Notes: generated by a model from the letters alone, not told the origin. DNA of 64,000 bases from Mogibacterium sp. (GCA_017512365.1 JAFWGQ010000047.1:52016-116015), one strand, 5' to 3'. Counted from the first letter of the stretch, positions 34,842-43,371 are shown. Program-made: numbers and translations.

Positions 34842-35273
34842 CTATATGCCGAATTCTCTGAGCTTGTCAGTGAACGACTTGTCCTTCATCATCTTCGCCG
34901 TATCGGCGTCTCCCCTCTCATCGGCGCTCCATATCTCGACCTTGTCCATCGCACCCATCGTGATCAGGTCCTTGCTGATATGGGCGTATGTCCTCAGATG
35001 AGGAGGTATGAGTATCCTGCCCTGTGAATCGAGCTCGCATATCTCTGAATTACCGAAGAAGTCTCTTATGAACTCACGGAAGTCCGCGTCCGACTGCGGC
35101 AGCTTTGAGATCCTTTCAGCCATCTCTTCATACGCATCCATAGTGTAGATATAGAGGCATTCGTCGAATCCCTTCGTGAGCATGCACCTTCCGCCCAGCT
35201 GATCCCTGAACTTTGACGGGACTATCATCCGGTTCTTGCTGTCTATTGAGTTGCGATAGGTGCCATGAAACAT
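34842..35273 (-). CDS. mraZ: Transcriptional regulator MraZ
   Basis: A 143-residue protein of two SpoVT/AbrB-type beta domains. It begins [22 protein letters not shown] and later has [15 protein letters not shown], the two diagnostic repeats. MraZ binds direct GTGGG-type repeats before its own operon and represses dcw genes. Matching repeats are present at 35346-35361. The Shine-Dalgarno is weak (AGACAAAG), which would keep expression low. It is the first gene of the dcw cluster. Confidence 0.96.
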   Translation of the reverse strand: MFHGTYRNSIDSKNRMIVPSKFRDQLGGRCMLTKGFDECLYIYTMDAYEEMAERISKLPQSDADFREFIRDFFGNSEICELDSQGRILIPPHLRTYAHISKDLITMGAMDKVEIWSADERGDADTAKMMKDKSFTDKLREFGI

Positions 35274-35339
35274 CTTTGTCTTGAAATCAGTGGCTTTCAG
35301 CCGTTTCTTCGCTTAACAGATGATAAGATTGGTAAATCA

Positions 35340-35368
35340 ATAATACCCCACAATTCCCCACCATTCAA
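35340..35368 (-). promoter_or_regulatory. mraZ (dcw) promoter
   Basis: TTGAAT (35363-35368) and TATTAT (35340-35345) are exactly 17 bp apart, about 67 bp before mraZ. The whole spacer is occupied by two GTGGGG repeats. Confidence 0.75.
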
Positions 35369-35403
35369 ACAAAAAGGCCTTGTTTTTGCATGTATTCCCC
35401 CAC
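35346..35403 (-). promoter_or_regulatory. MraZ-box repeats
   Basis: GTGGGG occurs at 35346-35351 and 35356-35361 with a 10-bp period and four-base spacers, and again at 35398-35403. Direct GTGG(A/T/G)G repeats at helical spacing are the known MraZ operator. The two near ones lie in the promoter spacer, so binding should block RNA polymerase. Confidence 0.7.
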
Positions 35404-35410
35404 TTTTTTA

Positions 35411-35428
35411 TGTAAAGAGCGCTTTACA
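35411..35428. repeat. Inverted repeat TGTAAAG-N4-CTTTACA, copy 1
   Basis: Seven-bp perfect arms with spacer AGCG. An identical-arm copy lies 65 bp away at 35476-35493. It resembles an operator for a dimeric regulator, but I cannot assign one. Confidence 0.55.
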
Positions 35429-35445
35429 AAGCCGTTTTTTAACGC

Positions 35446-35477
35446 AAAATAAAAACAGACACAACATCTTGTGTCTG
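35446..35477 (-). terminator. Terminator after fabG
   Basis: Nine-bp perfect arms CAGACACAA and TTGTGTCTG with a four-base loop are followed by TTTTTATTTT on the leftward strand. It ends the kinase-nhaC-murE-fabG operon. Confidence 0.9.
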
Positions 35478-35493
35478 TAAAGTTTACTTTACA
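35476..35493. repeat. Inverted repeat TGTAAAG-N4-CTTTACA, copy 2
   Basis: The arms are identical to the copy at 35411-35428, with spacer TTTA. It sits between the fabG stop and its terminator and overlaps the terminator stem by two bases. Confidence 0.55.
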
Positions 35494-35513
35494 CTATATG
35501 TATAATGCTTTTT

Positions 35514-36230
35514 TCAGATCACGAATCCGCCGTTCACAGCAGTTACCTGACCCGTTATAAAGCCGGCGTCATCGGACGCGAGGAACCTTATGACGGAGGC
35601 CACCTCTTCGGGTCTGCCTGTCCTGCAAAGCGGCGTGTCGCCGGCGATGGCCTCCTTTGCCTCATCGCTCACGGCGCTGTTCATCTCCGTATCGATCATG
35701 CCCGGAGACACGCAGTTGACCCTGATGCCGGAAGGTCCGACTTCCTTTGCAAGAGCCTTTGTGAAGCCTATGACGCCGGCTTTTGCCGCCGAATAGGCCG
35801 CCTCGCAGGAGGCTCCCGTCTGCCCCCACATCGAGCCCAGCGTAATGATGCATCCGCTTTTGCGGCTTATCATGGCCGGCAGAACGTGCCTGACGCAGTA
35901 GAACACTCCGTTCAGATCGGTGTCTATCACCTCTTCCCACCTGCTCTCGGTAATATCCGTGACCAGGCCGAAGTCGGCTATCCCGGCGCTGCACACGAGC
36001 ACATCGATATGTCCGAGCACGCTGACAGCCTTGTCGACGGCTATCTTCACGGAATCGCTGTGCTTCACATCGCACCTTACCGGAAACGCCCCGGTTTCCC
36101 GCCTGAGTTCATCAGCCGCGGTCTCGGATCTGTGGAATGTGAACGCCACCCTGTCTCCGGCTGCGGCGAACTGTCTGACCGTCTCGGCGCCTATGCCTCT
36201 GGATCCTCCTGTGACGAGAACGTTCTTCAT
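35514..36230 (-). CDS. fabG: 3-oxoacyl-ACP reductase-like SDR
   Basis: A 238-residue classical short-chain dehydrogenase. It has the NADP(H) site TGGSRGIGAET, the NNAG-region equivalent reading VCSAGI, catalytic Ser, and YSAAKAG (Tyr and Lys), and ends with FITGQVTAVNGGFVI. It matches FabG in length and pattern and most likely reduces 3-oxoacyl-ACP in fatty acid synthesis. No other fab genes are nearby, so a different ketone substrate is possible. Its ATG shares a base with the stop of the small membrane protein gene (TGATG). Confidence 0.85.
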   Translation of the reverse strand: MKNVLVTGGSRGIGAETVRQFAAAGDRVAFTFHRSETAADELRRETGAFPVRCDVKHSDSVKIAVDKAVSVLGHIDVLVCSAGIADFGLVTDITESRWEEVIDTDLNGVFYCVRHVLPAMISRKSGCIITLGSMWGQTGASCEAAYSAAKAGVIGFTKALAKEVGPSGIRVNCVSPGMIDTEMNSAVSDEAKEAIAGDTPLCRTGRPEEVASVIRFLASDDAGFITGQVTAVNGGFVI

Positions 36231-36562
36231 CAGTCTCCCTGCTTTTCCTCTTTCTGCTTTTCTTCTTTTTTCTTTTCTTTTCCGGACCTGCCTTCGAGCC
36301 TGGCCTGTTCTTTTTCGATCCTGGCCTTTTCTTTTTCCAGTTCCTTTTCCTTCCTGGCTTTCCTTATGCTGTGCCTTATCAGCAGGTAAATGGCAAGGAT
36401 GATCGCCACGATCAGCATCGCGATAGCGAACCCGAAGCTGGCCTCGGCCTTGAAGGTCCTCCAGTTGAGTCTGATGTACAGTCCGATGACGATCAGGATC
36501 ACCGCCAGCACCGCTGCCAGAATGACAGTTGCCGATCCTTTTCTTTCTCTGAGTTTCTTCAT
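36230..36562 (-). CDS. Small membrane protein with Lys/Glu-rich coiled tail
   Basis: A 110-residue protein of unknown function. Two hydrophobic helices (about 11-29 and 40-63) are followed by a highly charged helical tail of about 45 residues (KARKEKELEKEKARIEKEQ and more K/E), probably a coiled coil in the cytoplasm. GGAGG precedes ATG 36562. It lies between murE and fabG in one operon. Confidence 0.6.
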   Translation of the reverse strand: MKKLRERKGSATVILAAVLAVILIVIGLYIRLNWRTFKAEASFGFAIAMLIVAIILAIYLLIRHSIRKARKEKELEKEKARIEKEQARLEGRSGKEKKKEEKQKEEKQGD

Positions 36563-36581
36563 AGTGCTGCTGTCCTCCGTT

Positions 36582-38114
36582 TTACTTCATGTATTCAATG
36601 ACAACGTCCGCGTCAGACGGAGTATCGATGTATAATATCCCTCTCTTCTCCCTGGTCTCGCGTCCTTTTCCCGGAAGGAAGAGTATGGTGTCGTCGTCCA
36701 TGAGGCTTATGGCCTTTTTTATGGCCTCCACTCTGTCGGTTATGATCTCACAGCTGCCTCCCGCCGCCCTGACATGCACGGCGATCTCTTCACAGATGCT
36801 GTTGACATCCTCCTCGCCGTAGTCCTCTTCGGTGATGATTGAGTGGCAGCATCTGCTGCCGGCGATGGTACCCAGCTCTTCCCGCCTCGCGAAGGCCTTT
36901 CCGCCCGGACATCCGAACACTATCATTATCTTTTTGCCCGGGAACTCGTCTCCAATAGTCTCGAAGAACCTCTCGTAGCTGAGCTTGTTGTGCGCGTAAT
37001 CCACGATGGCGATACGCTTTCCGTCAGCGCTCCTGAAGACCTCCATCCGTCCCGGAGACGTGCTCTTTGCAAGACCTCCACGGACATGGCCGAACGGCAC
37101 TCCGATCAGCGCCGCAAGTGAAGCCGCCGCAAGAGCATTCTCGACGTTTATCGTTCCGAAGGTGCCGAGCACGACCTCTTCATCGGTGTCCGGATATCCT
37201 TCGACGCCCTTTATGCGTATCCTGAAGCTGACCCTGCCTTCTTCGGACTTCACATCATATCCGTACACTTCGGCCGAAGGATCCCTCTGACTGAACGTGA
37301 TCACATAAGGACAGTCCTTCGACGCCTCCCTGAGCTCCTCCTGGCCGTCGCAGTCGAGATTGAAGCACGCCTTTCTGCAGTGTCCGAACAGGAGCAGCTT
37401 CGACCTGAAGTAATCCTCATAGTCCGGATGCTCTATCGGGCTTATGTGGTCGCGTCCTATATTGAGGAACGCTCCGGCGGCGAACGTGACGCCGTCCACC
37501 CTGTCGTACCTGAGGCCCTGGCTCGATACCTCCATGCTGAGGTAATGTATGCCGCTTTTCAGAGCGTTGTCCATGTGGGTGTACAGCTCCAGTATCTCGG
37601 GAGTGGTGAGGTGGGATTCCTCGTCTATCACTCCGTCGTAATTGTATATCCCGCTGCACACGGCGCTTTTGTTCTCTCCGGACGCCTCGAGCCAGTCATC
37701 GAGGATATATCTCATGTAATATGTAGTCGTCGACTTGCCCTTGGTCCCTGTGATGCCGACAAGAGTCAGCTCTTCCGACAGATCGCCGTAGAATGTCTCC
37801 GCTATGACAGGCATGGCTTTCCTGATGTCTTCGACGAGCAGCTCCGGGCAGCCCTCCTTCCCCAGGCCGTACTCTGTCCCGGTGATATAGCACGAGGCTC
37901 CCGCGTCCATGGCGTCTTTAAGATACTGTTCCCTGAAATGCGCACCCTTGCACACGAAAGCCGTGCCTTCGCTCACTTCTCTGGAATTGTACGTCACGCC
38001 CGTTACGGCAGTATCGCCTGAAGGTCCTTCCGCCGGGGGATCTGTCCTTCTGAGCATCCCGGCGGTCCCAAGAGCCGCAGCGATGTCCTTTACTGTTATG
38101 ATTCTTTCTTCCAT
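36582..38114 (-). CDS. murE: MurE-like Mur ligase with an altered specificity motif
   Basis: A 510-residue Mur ligase. N-terminal UDP-MurNAc-dipeptide-binding part, P-loop GITGTKGKSTTTYYM (120-134), MEVSSQGL (194-201), the lysine region YFRSKLLLF, DYAHNKLSY (352-360) and the C-terminal domain. The family would add the third stem-peptide residue to UDP-MurNAc-L-Ala-D-Glu. The DNPR motif that selects meso-diaminopimelate (or D(D/N)P(N/A) for lysine) is replaced here: the aligned stretch reads TEEDYGEED (428-436). The third amino acid therefore cannot be predicted; a paralogue with another substrate is possible. It lies outside the dcw cluster, between nhaC and a small membrane protein gene. Confidence 0.75.
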   Translation of the reverse strand: MEERIITVKDIAAALGTAGMLRRTDPPAEGPSGDTAVTGVTYNSREVSEGTAFVCKGAHFREQYLKDAMDAGASCYITGTEYGLGKEGCPELLVEDIRKAMPVIAETFYGDLSEELTLVGITGTKGKSTTTYYMRYILDDWLEASGENKSAVCSGIYNYDGVIDEESHLTTPEILELYTHMDNALKSGIHYLSMEVSSQGLRYDRVDGVTFAAGAFLNIGRDHISPIEHPDYEDYFRSKLLLFGHCRKACFNLDCDGQEELREASKDCPYVITFSQRDPSAEVYGYDVKSEEGRVSFRIRIKGVEGYPDTDEEVVLGTFGTINVENALAAASLAALIGVPFGHVRGGLAKSTSPGRMEVFRSADGKRIAIVDYAHNKLSYERFFETIGDEFPGKKIMIVFGCPGGKAFARREELGTIAGSRCCHSIITEEDYGEEDVNSICEEIAVHVRAAGGSCEIITDRVEAIKKAISLMDDDTILFLPGKGRETREKRGILYIDTPSDADVVIEYMK

Positions 38115-38144
38115 TTATGAATTATCGCCTTTCAGTATCGTCTG

Positions 38145-39611
38145 TTATACGAGCTCTCCCGCGTCAGCCCTGGCCTGTTCCTCCGGAGTCATCTTCGTTG
38201 CTGTCACTCCGAAGAACGCGAGCACGAAGCAGATCACCGGCATCAGATAGTTGAATATCGCCCACGGAGCGTATACCGAAGTGGTGACGCCCAGCGTAGC
38301 CGCTATGAACATGCCGCAGGTGTTCCACGGCACGAGGCACGAAGTGACAGTGCCCGCCGACTCCAGCGCGTTCGAAAGGCACTTCGGGTGAAGTCCCGCC
38401 TTCCTGTATGCAGGCGCGTACATCCTGCCCGGCACGAGTATGGATATGTACTGTTCAGGCATGACGATATTCGACAGTATGCAGGTGGCTTCCGTTGCTC
38501 CGATGAGCCCGGCGTCTCCCTTTATGCGCTTTGTGATCGAATCGATTATCACGGCCAGCTGCCCGCTTCCCTCCATGATGCCTCCGAACATCATCGCTAT
38601 GACGGTCATGAGGATGGAGCTCGCCATGTTCATGAGGCCTCCTGTCGAAAGCAGGTCGTTGAGAGCCTCGATATCAGTCTCGCAGACAAAGCCGTTCCTT
38701 GCCACATCGAGTATGTCTCCGAGCGTGACCCCGGTCTGGAAGATCGGTGCCATTATCGCCGCCGTTATCATTCCGAGAGTTATGCCCGGGATGGCCGGCA
38801 CCTTGAAGGCAATGGACAGTATGACCACAAGAGGAGGCAGCAGCAGCAGCGGATTGATGTTGAAATTGTCCCTGATGCCGTCCATCAGCACAGTTGCCTG
38901 GGACGTGTCGACATTGCCTCCGCTCGCGTGCATGAATCCGTATATGCCGAAGAAGACCAGAGATATCACATAAGCGGCCATCGTGGACTTGAGCATGTAC
39001 TTGACATGCGTGAACACATCAGTGCCCGCCATCGCCGGAGCCAGATTCGTCGTATCCGAAAGAGGCGACATCTTGTCTCCGAAATAGGCTCCGCATATCA
39101 CCGCGCCCGCGGTAGGGCCGACAGGCATGCCGAGTCCGGATCCGATCCCGATCAGCGCCAGTCCCATCGTTCCCATGGTGCCCCATGAAGTGCCCGTCGC
39201 AAGCGATGTTATCGAGCATATCAGCACGGCCGCTACCAGAAACACCTTAGGCGACAGCAGCTTCAGCCCGTAATATATCATCGTCGGGATGGTCCCTGAC
39301 AAAAGCCAGGTCCCTATCATCATTCCGACTATGGCAAGTATGAGTATGGACTGCATCGCCTTTGAGATGCCGTCCACCATCATCTTTTCTATATCCGCCC
39401 ACCTGTAGCCGAGCACCATCGCCATCACCGCCGCCGCGATGACACCGATGAACATCGGTATGTGAGGGTCCACCTCGAAGACCTTGATGCCCACCGACAT
39501 GACGACGACGAGTACAAGGAACGTTATCAGCGCGTGATGCAGCTTCGTAGGCTTTATTTCTCTTTCTTCCGTAAATATGTTCTTCATCCTGTCTCTCTCA
39601 TTCTGTTGCAT
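38145..39611 (-). CDS. nhaC: NhaC-family Na+/H+ antiporter
   Basis: A 488-residue membrane protein with about 12 helices. Conserved NhaC segments include ATGTSWGTMGTMGLALIGIG, GAVICGAYFGDKMSPLSDTTNLAPA and the late PWNTCGMFIAATLGV. The group exchanges sodium for protons or, in relatives, malate with lactate. The start ATG 39611 shares a base with the stop of the kinase gene (TAATG) and has GAGGAAG; a later Met (39587) is less likely. The neighbours do not point to a specific substrate. Confidence 0.88.
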   Translation of the reverse strand: MQQNERDRMKNIFTEEREIKPTKLHHALITFLVLVVVMSVGIKVFEVDPHIPMFIGVIAAAVMAMVLGYRWADIEKMMVDGISKAMQSILILAIVGMMIGTWLLSGTIPTMIYYGLKLLSPKVFLVAAVLICSITSLATGTSWGTMGTMGLALIGIGSGLGMPVGPTAGAVICGAYFGDKMSPLSDTTNLAPAMAGTDVFTHVKYMLKSTMAAYVISLVFFGIYGFMHASGGNVDTSQATVLMDGIRDNFNINPLLLLPPLVVILSIAFKVPAIPGITLGMITAAIMAPIFQTGVTLGDILDVARNGFVCETDIEALNDLLSTGGLMNMASSILMTVIAMMFGGIMEGSGQLAVIIDSITKRIKGDAGLIGATEATCILSNIVMPEQYISILVPGRMYAPAYRKAGLHPKCLSNALESAGTVTSCLVPWNTCGMFIAATLGVTTSVYAPWAIFNYLMPVICFVLAFFGVTATKMTPEEQARADAGELV

Positions 39612-41095
39612 TACTTCCTCGGCCCTATGAACTCTCTCAGTATGGAGTTGTCCGGAACAGCCTCGGAGTTTTCGATCTTTTCAAAATATTTCATGAAGGT
39701 CAGTATCCTCTGTGCCTCCTCGTACTGTCCGCTCGTTTCAGGTATGGCCTCCAGCAGCGGCTCGGCGTATGTCTTGAGCAGACAGGTCTCGTACACCGTG
39801 CTCGAATTGAACACGACATCGGCCGACGAGCTGTACGGGAATATGTTGACGCTCTCTCCCGCCCTGACTTTCGGCCACAGCTCCAGGGTGGTCTCCGCAT
39901 CGTAGCCTCTGAACTGATTGTCTCTTACGATGCGGCGCATCAGCCTGGCAGACGCGGTGGATATCCTGTTGTGCCTGTCGATGGCGAGCTGCGTCAGCGG
40001 ACTTATGTATATCTTGTATTTGTCCTCTCTCGGTATGTTCTCTGTCAGCACATCGTTGAGGCTGTGTATGCCTTCGATCACGAGCACCTGCTTTTTCTTG
40101 AGCTGTGTCACGCGCTTTCCGAACACCTTGCGCCCCGTCCTGAAATCGAACTCAGGCAGATCCGTTTCCTTCCCGGCAAGCAGGTCCTCCATCTGGGAAT
40201 TGAAGAGCTCCAGATCCAGACAGTCAAGGCCCTCGAAGTCAGGCTTGCCGTCGGGACCAATCGGAGAATCCTCGCGCTCTACGAAATAGTCGTCCGTCCC
40301 GAGGTACAAAGGCTCCTGCCCCGTCAGTCTCTCGATCTCGCCGCAGAGCCTTTTTGCCGTCGTCGTCTTGCCGCTTGATGAAGGTCCCGCTATCAGGACC
40401 ACCTTCTTTCTCTCTTCGACGACAGCCGAGGCGAATTCCTCGAGCTGCCTCGACTGCAGCCATTCGCTGGCTCTTATGATGTCGTCGGCATTGCCGGCTC
40501 TTATCTGCTCGTTCAGATCGGCCAGATAGTTCAGTCCGGTGTACTTGCGCATGCGCTTGCTGTCGGCATAGGCCTCGTAGAGCTTTTCGTCGTCCCTGTA
40601 CTTCGGTATCGTATGATCGTGCAGGGCGTTCGGCAGCCTCAGCAGCAGGCCGTTCCTGTATGGCCGCAGGTCGAAGAGGTTGATGTATCCCGATGACGGC
40701 AGCATGTCGCCGTACATGCAGTTCCTGTAGTTGTGAAGGTTTGCGATGCCGATGGTCTCGTCCTGAGGCCTTCCTTCGAGCAGCCTGGCCTTCTCGGGAT
40801 ATCCGAGCGAGTACCACTTCTTTATCGCATGTCCGACCGTGTCGTGCTCCATGACGACCTCGTAGTCCTTGGCTATGATGTCTTTCATGCGGTCCCTTAT
40901 CCTGTTGATGTCCAGGGTCGTGAGCTTTTTGCCTCCCAGATTTATGTAGCTGTAATAGCCCTGGTTGAGCGAATTGCCGATCGTCACGTCGGCCTTCTCG
41001 AAGATGCTCTTGACAGCCTTAAGATAAATGAGGATGGCCGTGCTGTGATAAGCGCGCTCCTCGCTGAATGTCGTTATCCTGAAATCGTGAGCCAT
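39611..41095 (-). CDS. Nucleoside (uridine) kinase with N-terminal tRNA-synthetase-like domain
   Basis: About 494 residues. Residues 1-190 resemble the second additional domain of threonyl/alanyl-tRNA synthetases (YYSYINLGGKKLTT, MEHDTVGHAI, MYGDMLPSSGYI), as in clostridial proteins named uridine kinase-like. Residues 230-450 form a P-loop kinase of the uridine/phosphoribulokinase family: AGPSSSGKTTTAKRL, TDDYFVEREDSP, LVIEGIHSLND and RRIVRDNQFRG. It should phosphorylate a nucleoside; the TGS domain found in longer relatives is missing. ATG 41095 is chosen because AGGAG stands six bases ahead. It is the first gene of the operon to fabG. Confidence 0.78.
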   Translation of the reverse strand: MAHDFRITTFSEERAYHSTAILIYLKAVKSIFEKADVTIGNSLNQGYYSYINLGGKKLTTLDINRIRDRMKDIIAKDYEVVMEHDTVGHAIKKWYSLGYPEKARLLEGRPQDETIGIANLHNYRNCMYGDMLPSSGYINLFDLRPYRNGLLLRLPNALHDHTIPKYRDDEKLYEAYADSKRMRKYTGLNYLADLNEQIRAGNADDIIRASEWLQSRQLEEFASAVVEERKKVVLIAGPSSSGKTTTAKRLCGEIERLTGQEPLYLGTDDYFVEREDSPIGPDGKPDFEGLDCLDLELFNSQMEDLLAGKETDLPEFDFRTGRKVFGKRVTQLKKKQVLVIEGIHSLNDVLTENIPREDKYKIYISPLTQLAIDRHNRISTASARLMRRIVRDNQFRGYDAETTLELWPKVRAGESVNIFPYSSSADVVFNSSTVYETCLLKTYAEPLLEAIPETSGQYEEAQRILTFMKYFEKIENSEAVPDNSILREFIGPRK

Positions 41096-41157
41096 GTCTT
41101 TCTCCTGTCCTTCAATCACACTACCTTGCGCAGAAGCAGATAAAACAACCCATATAT

Positions 41158-41174
41158 TGTGGTATTATACCACA
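41158..41174. promoter_or_regulatory. Palindromic -10 region/operator before the kinase operon
   Basis: TGTGGTATTATACCACA is a 17-bp perfect palindrome containing TATAAT for leftward transcription (41064-type spacing to ATG 41095). The -35 region is poor (TTTATC-like), so an activator or repressor may act here. It lies in the gap shared with the divergent oxidoreductase gene. Confidence 0.5.
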
Positions 41175-41227
41175 TTCACGACGAAGATAAAATGCCCTGC
41201 GCCGGGGCTTGTGCAGTCATTATCCAA

Positions 41228-41256
41228 TTGACTAAATATCATCTGTATTCTACAAT
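41228..41256 (+). promoter_or_regulatory. Promoter of the flavin/Fe-S oxidoreductase gene
   Basis: TTGACT (41228-41233) and TACAAT (41251-41256) at 17 bp, 43 bp before the start codon. Confidence 0.8.
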
Positions 41257-41298
41257 ATATTTATATGTGTTTTAGTCTTTTCAGGAGGGATAAACAAT

Positions 41299-43371
41299 AT
41301 GAAAAAAGAATATGAACCTCTATTCACGCCGTGGAAGATCGGTAACGTAGAGATCCCTAACAGGATCGTACAGACTTCCATGGGAGGAACATCCCTGTTC
41401 GGCTGGCTTGAGCCTTGCCACTTTGACAAAGAGGCCGCTCACCACATCCTCGGCCGTGCTCAGGACGGCGTAGGTCTGGTTCTTCCGGGCATGCAGTGCG
41501 TAAGAGACACAATGGGCCGCAGATGGCTTTATCAGAACAAGAAGATGTTCAAGGATCTCGCCGAATGGATCCCTGAGTTCCACAAGACAGGCTCCAAGCT
41601 GTTCATCCAGCTCGCCGGCGGATTCGGTCGTTCGATGGCCATCAATGATATGTTCGTAAAGATGCTCGAGAACAAGGCGTTCGGCGCCATCGCAAAGCCT
41701 TTCGTAGACATCGAGTACTGCTGCGCCTCCGCAGGCGAGACTCCTAACAGATGGTATCCTTCGATCAAGTCCAGGATGATGACGATCGAAGAGATCCAGG
41801 AGATGGTCGAAGCATTCGCAAAGACCGCCAAGCTCTGCAAGGACGCCGGAGTAGACGGTGTTGAGATCCACGCTGTGCACGAGGGCTACCTCCTCGACCA
41901 GTTCACTATCGCCAACATGAACTACAGGACAGACCAGTACGGCGGATCTTTCGAGAACAGATTCAGATTCCCTGTCGAGATCGTACAGGCAATCAAGAGA
42001 GAGTGCGGAGACGACTTCCCTGTCGCTCTGAGATACTCGGTAGTATCCAAGACCAAGGGATGGCTCCAGGGCGCTCAGCCGGGCGAGGAGTTCGAAGAGT
42101 TCGGACGCGACATGGCGGAATCCGAAAAGGCCATCAAGTACCTGTCCGATGCGGGATACGACATGTTCAACTGCGACAACGGCACATACGATGCATGGTA
42201 CTGGGCTCACCCGCCTGTCTACATGCCTGACAACTGCAACTTCGAGGATGTCGCTCACATCAAGAAGTTCACTGACAAGCCTGTGGTCTGCGCCGGCAAG
42301 ATGGACATCAAGTTCGCAGCCAAGGAGATCAAGAAGGGCTCCATCGATGCTCTCGGCATCGCCCGCCAGAACCTCGTCGACCCTGACTGGGTGACCAAGC
42401 TCAGGGAAGGCAGAGAAGACGAGATCAAGCCTTGCATCAGATGCCACAACGCCTGCTTCAACTTCGCGAAGTCGAAACACACCGCAAACACGCAGCCTCT
42501 GTTCGACTCGCTTCAGCTCGCGCGCTGCGCTCTGACACCGTCGACGATGCAGCATAACAAGTACAAGATCGTGCCTGCAGCAGCGCCTAAGAAGGTCGCC
42601 ATCGTAGGCGCCGGCTTCGGAGGACTCGAAGCCGCTCTCGTACTCAAGAAGAGAGGCCACGAGCCTGTTGTATATGAGAAGTCGGACAAGAAGTTCGGAC
42701 TTTACAACACCGCTTCCGCAATGTCCTTCAAGGACGCCGATAAGGAGCTCATGAAGTGGTACGACAGAGAGCTCGAAAAATGGGGCATCGAGATCCGCTA
42801 CAACCAGGAGATCACCGATGTCATGCCTCTGCTCGAAGAGTATGACGATGTCATCGTATCAGTAGGAACCTTCCCTAAGGCTCTCAACATCCCGGGCTTC
42901 GAAAAGACGATCACATTCACGGATCTGCTGATCGGACCGAACGCCAAGAAGTACAAGAAGATCGTATTCCTCGGCGGCGGACTTTCATCCTGCGAAGCTG
43001 CTTATGACGCGGTCCTCGCCGGCAAGAAGCCTGTAGTCGTTGAGTTCCTCGACGACCTCATCGTCGCTCCGGGCACATGCCTCGCCAACTCCTCGTTCCT
43101 GAGAGAGGCTCTTCCGTTCAAGGGAGTCCCTGTACATCTCAGAAGCTCTGTCACGGAGATCGGCGACGGCTACTGCATGATCAAGAACTTCGAGACGGGC
43201 GAAGAGTGGAAGGAAGAATGCGACTGCGTAGTCAACGGCATCGGATTCGTTCCTAACGACCAGTTCGCTGATGTCAGGGACAGCCGCGTCCACAGGGTAG
43301 GAACCTGCGTCAAGTGGGGAGCTCTCAGAGAAGTCATCTGGGGAGCCTGGGACGTCGCCATGAAGATCTAG
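41299..43371 (+). CDS. Old-yellow-enzyme family NAD(P)H oxidoreductase (FMN, FAD, Fe-S)
   Basis: A 690-residue enzyme of the 2,4-dienoyl-CoA reductase/BaiCD type. N-terminal FMN barrel: IGNVEIPNRIVQTSMGG, VEIHAVHEGYLLDQF, NRTDQYGGSFENRFRF-like segment. Middle: CIRCHNAC, three cluster cysteines, with the next Cys 24 residues later. C-terminal FAD/NAD part: VAIVGAGFGGLEAALVL and KIVFLGGGLSSCEAAYDAV. It probably reduces an activated double bond for anaerobic electron disposal; enoates, dienoyl-CoA or steroid-type compounds are all possible. Codon choice (GAC, AAG, TTC, CTC preferred) is stronger than in neighbours, and an AGGAGGG site and good promoter suggest high expression. It is transcribed alone. 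Confidence 0.85.
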   Translation: MKKEYEPLFTPWKIGNVEIPNRIVQTSMGGTSLFGWLEPCHFDKEAAHHILGRAQDGVGLVLPGMQCVRDTMGRRWLYQNKKMFKDLAEWIPEFHKTGSKLFIQLAGGFGRSMAINDMFVKMLENKAFGAIAKPFVDIEYCCASAGETPNRWYPSIKSRMMTIEEIQEMVEAFAKTAKLCKDAGVDGVEIHAVHEGYLLDQFTIANMNYRTDQYGGSFENRFRFPVEIVQAIKRECGDDFPVALRYSVVSKTKGWLQGAQPGEEFEEFGRDMAESEKAIKYLSDAGYDMFNCDNGTYDAWYWAHPPVYMPDNCNFEDVAHIKKFTDKPVVCAGKMDIKFAAKEIKKGSIDALGIARQNLVDPDWVTKLREGREDEIKPCIRCHNACFNFAKSKHTANTQPLFDSLQLARCALTPSTMQHNKYKIVPAAAPKKVAIVGAGFGGLEAALVLKKRGHEPVVYEKSDKKFGLYNTASAMSFKDADKELMKWYDRELEKWGIEIRYNQEITDVMPLLEEYDDVIVSVGTFPKALNIPGFEKTITFTDLLIGPNAKKYKKIVFLGGGLSSCEAAYDAVLAGKKPVVVEFLDDLIVAPGTCLANSSFLREALPFKGVPVHLRSSVTEIGDGYCMIKNFETGEEWKEECDCVVNGIGFVPNDQFADVRDSRVHRVGTCVKWGALREVIWGAWDVAMKI

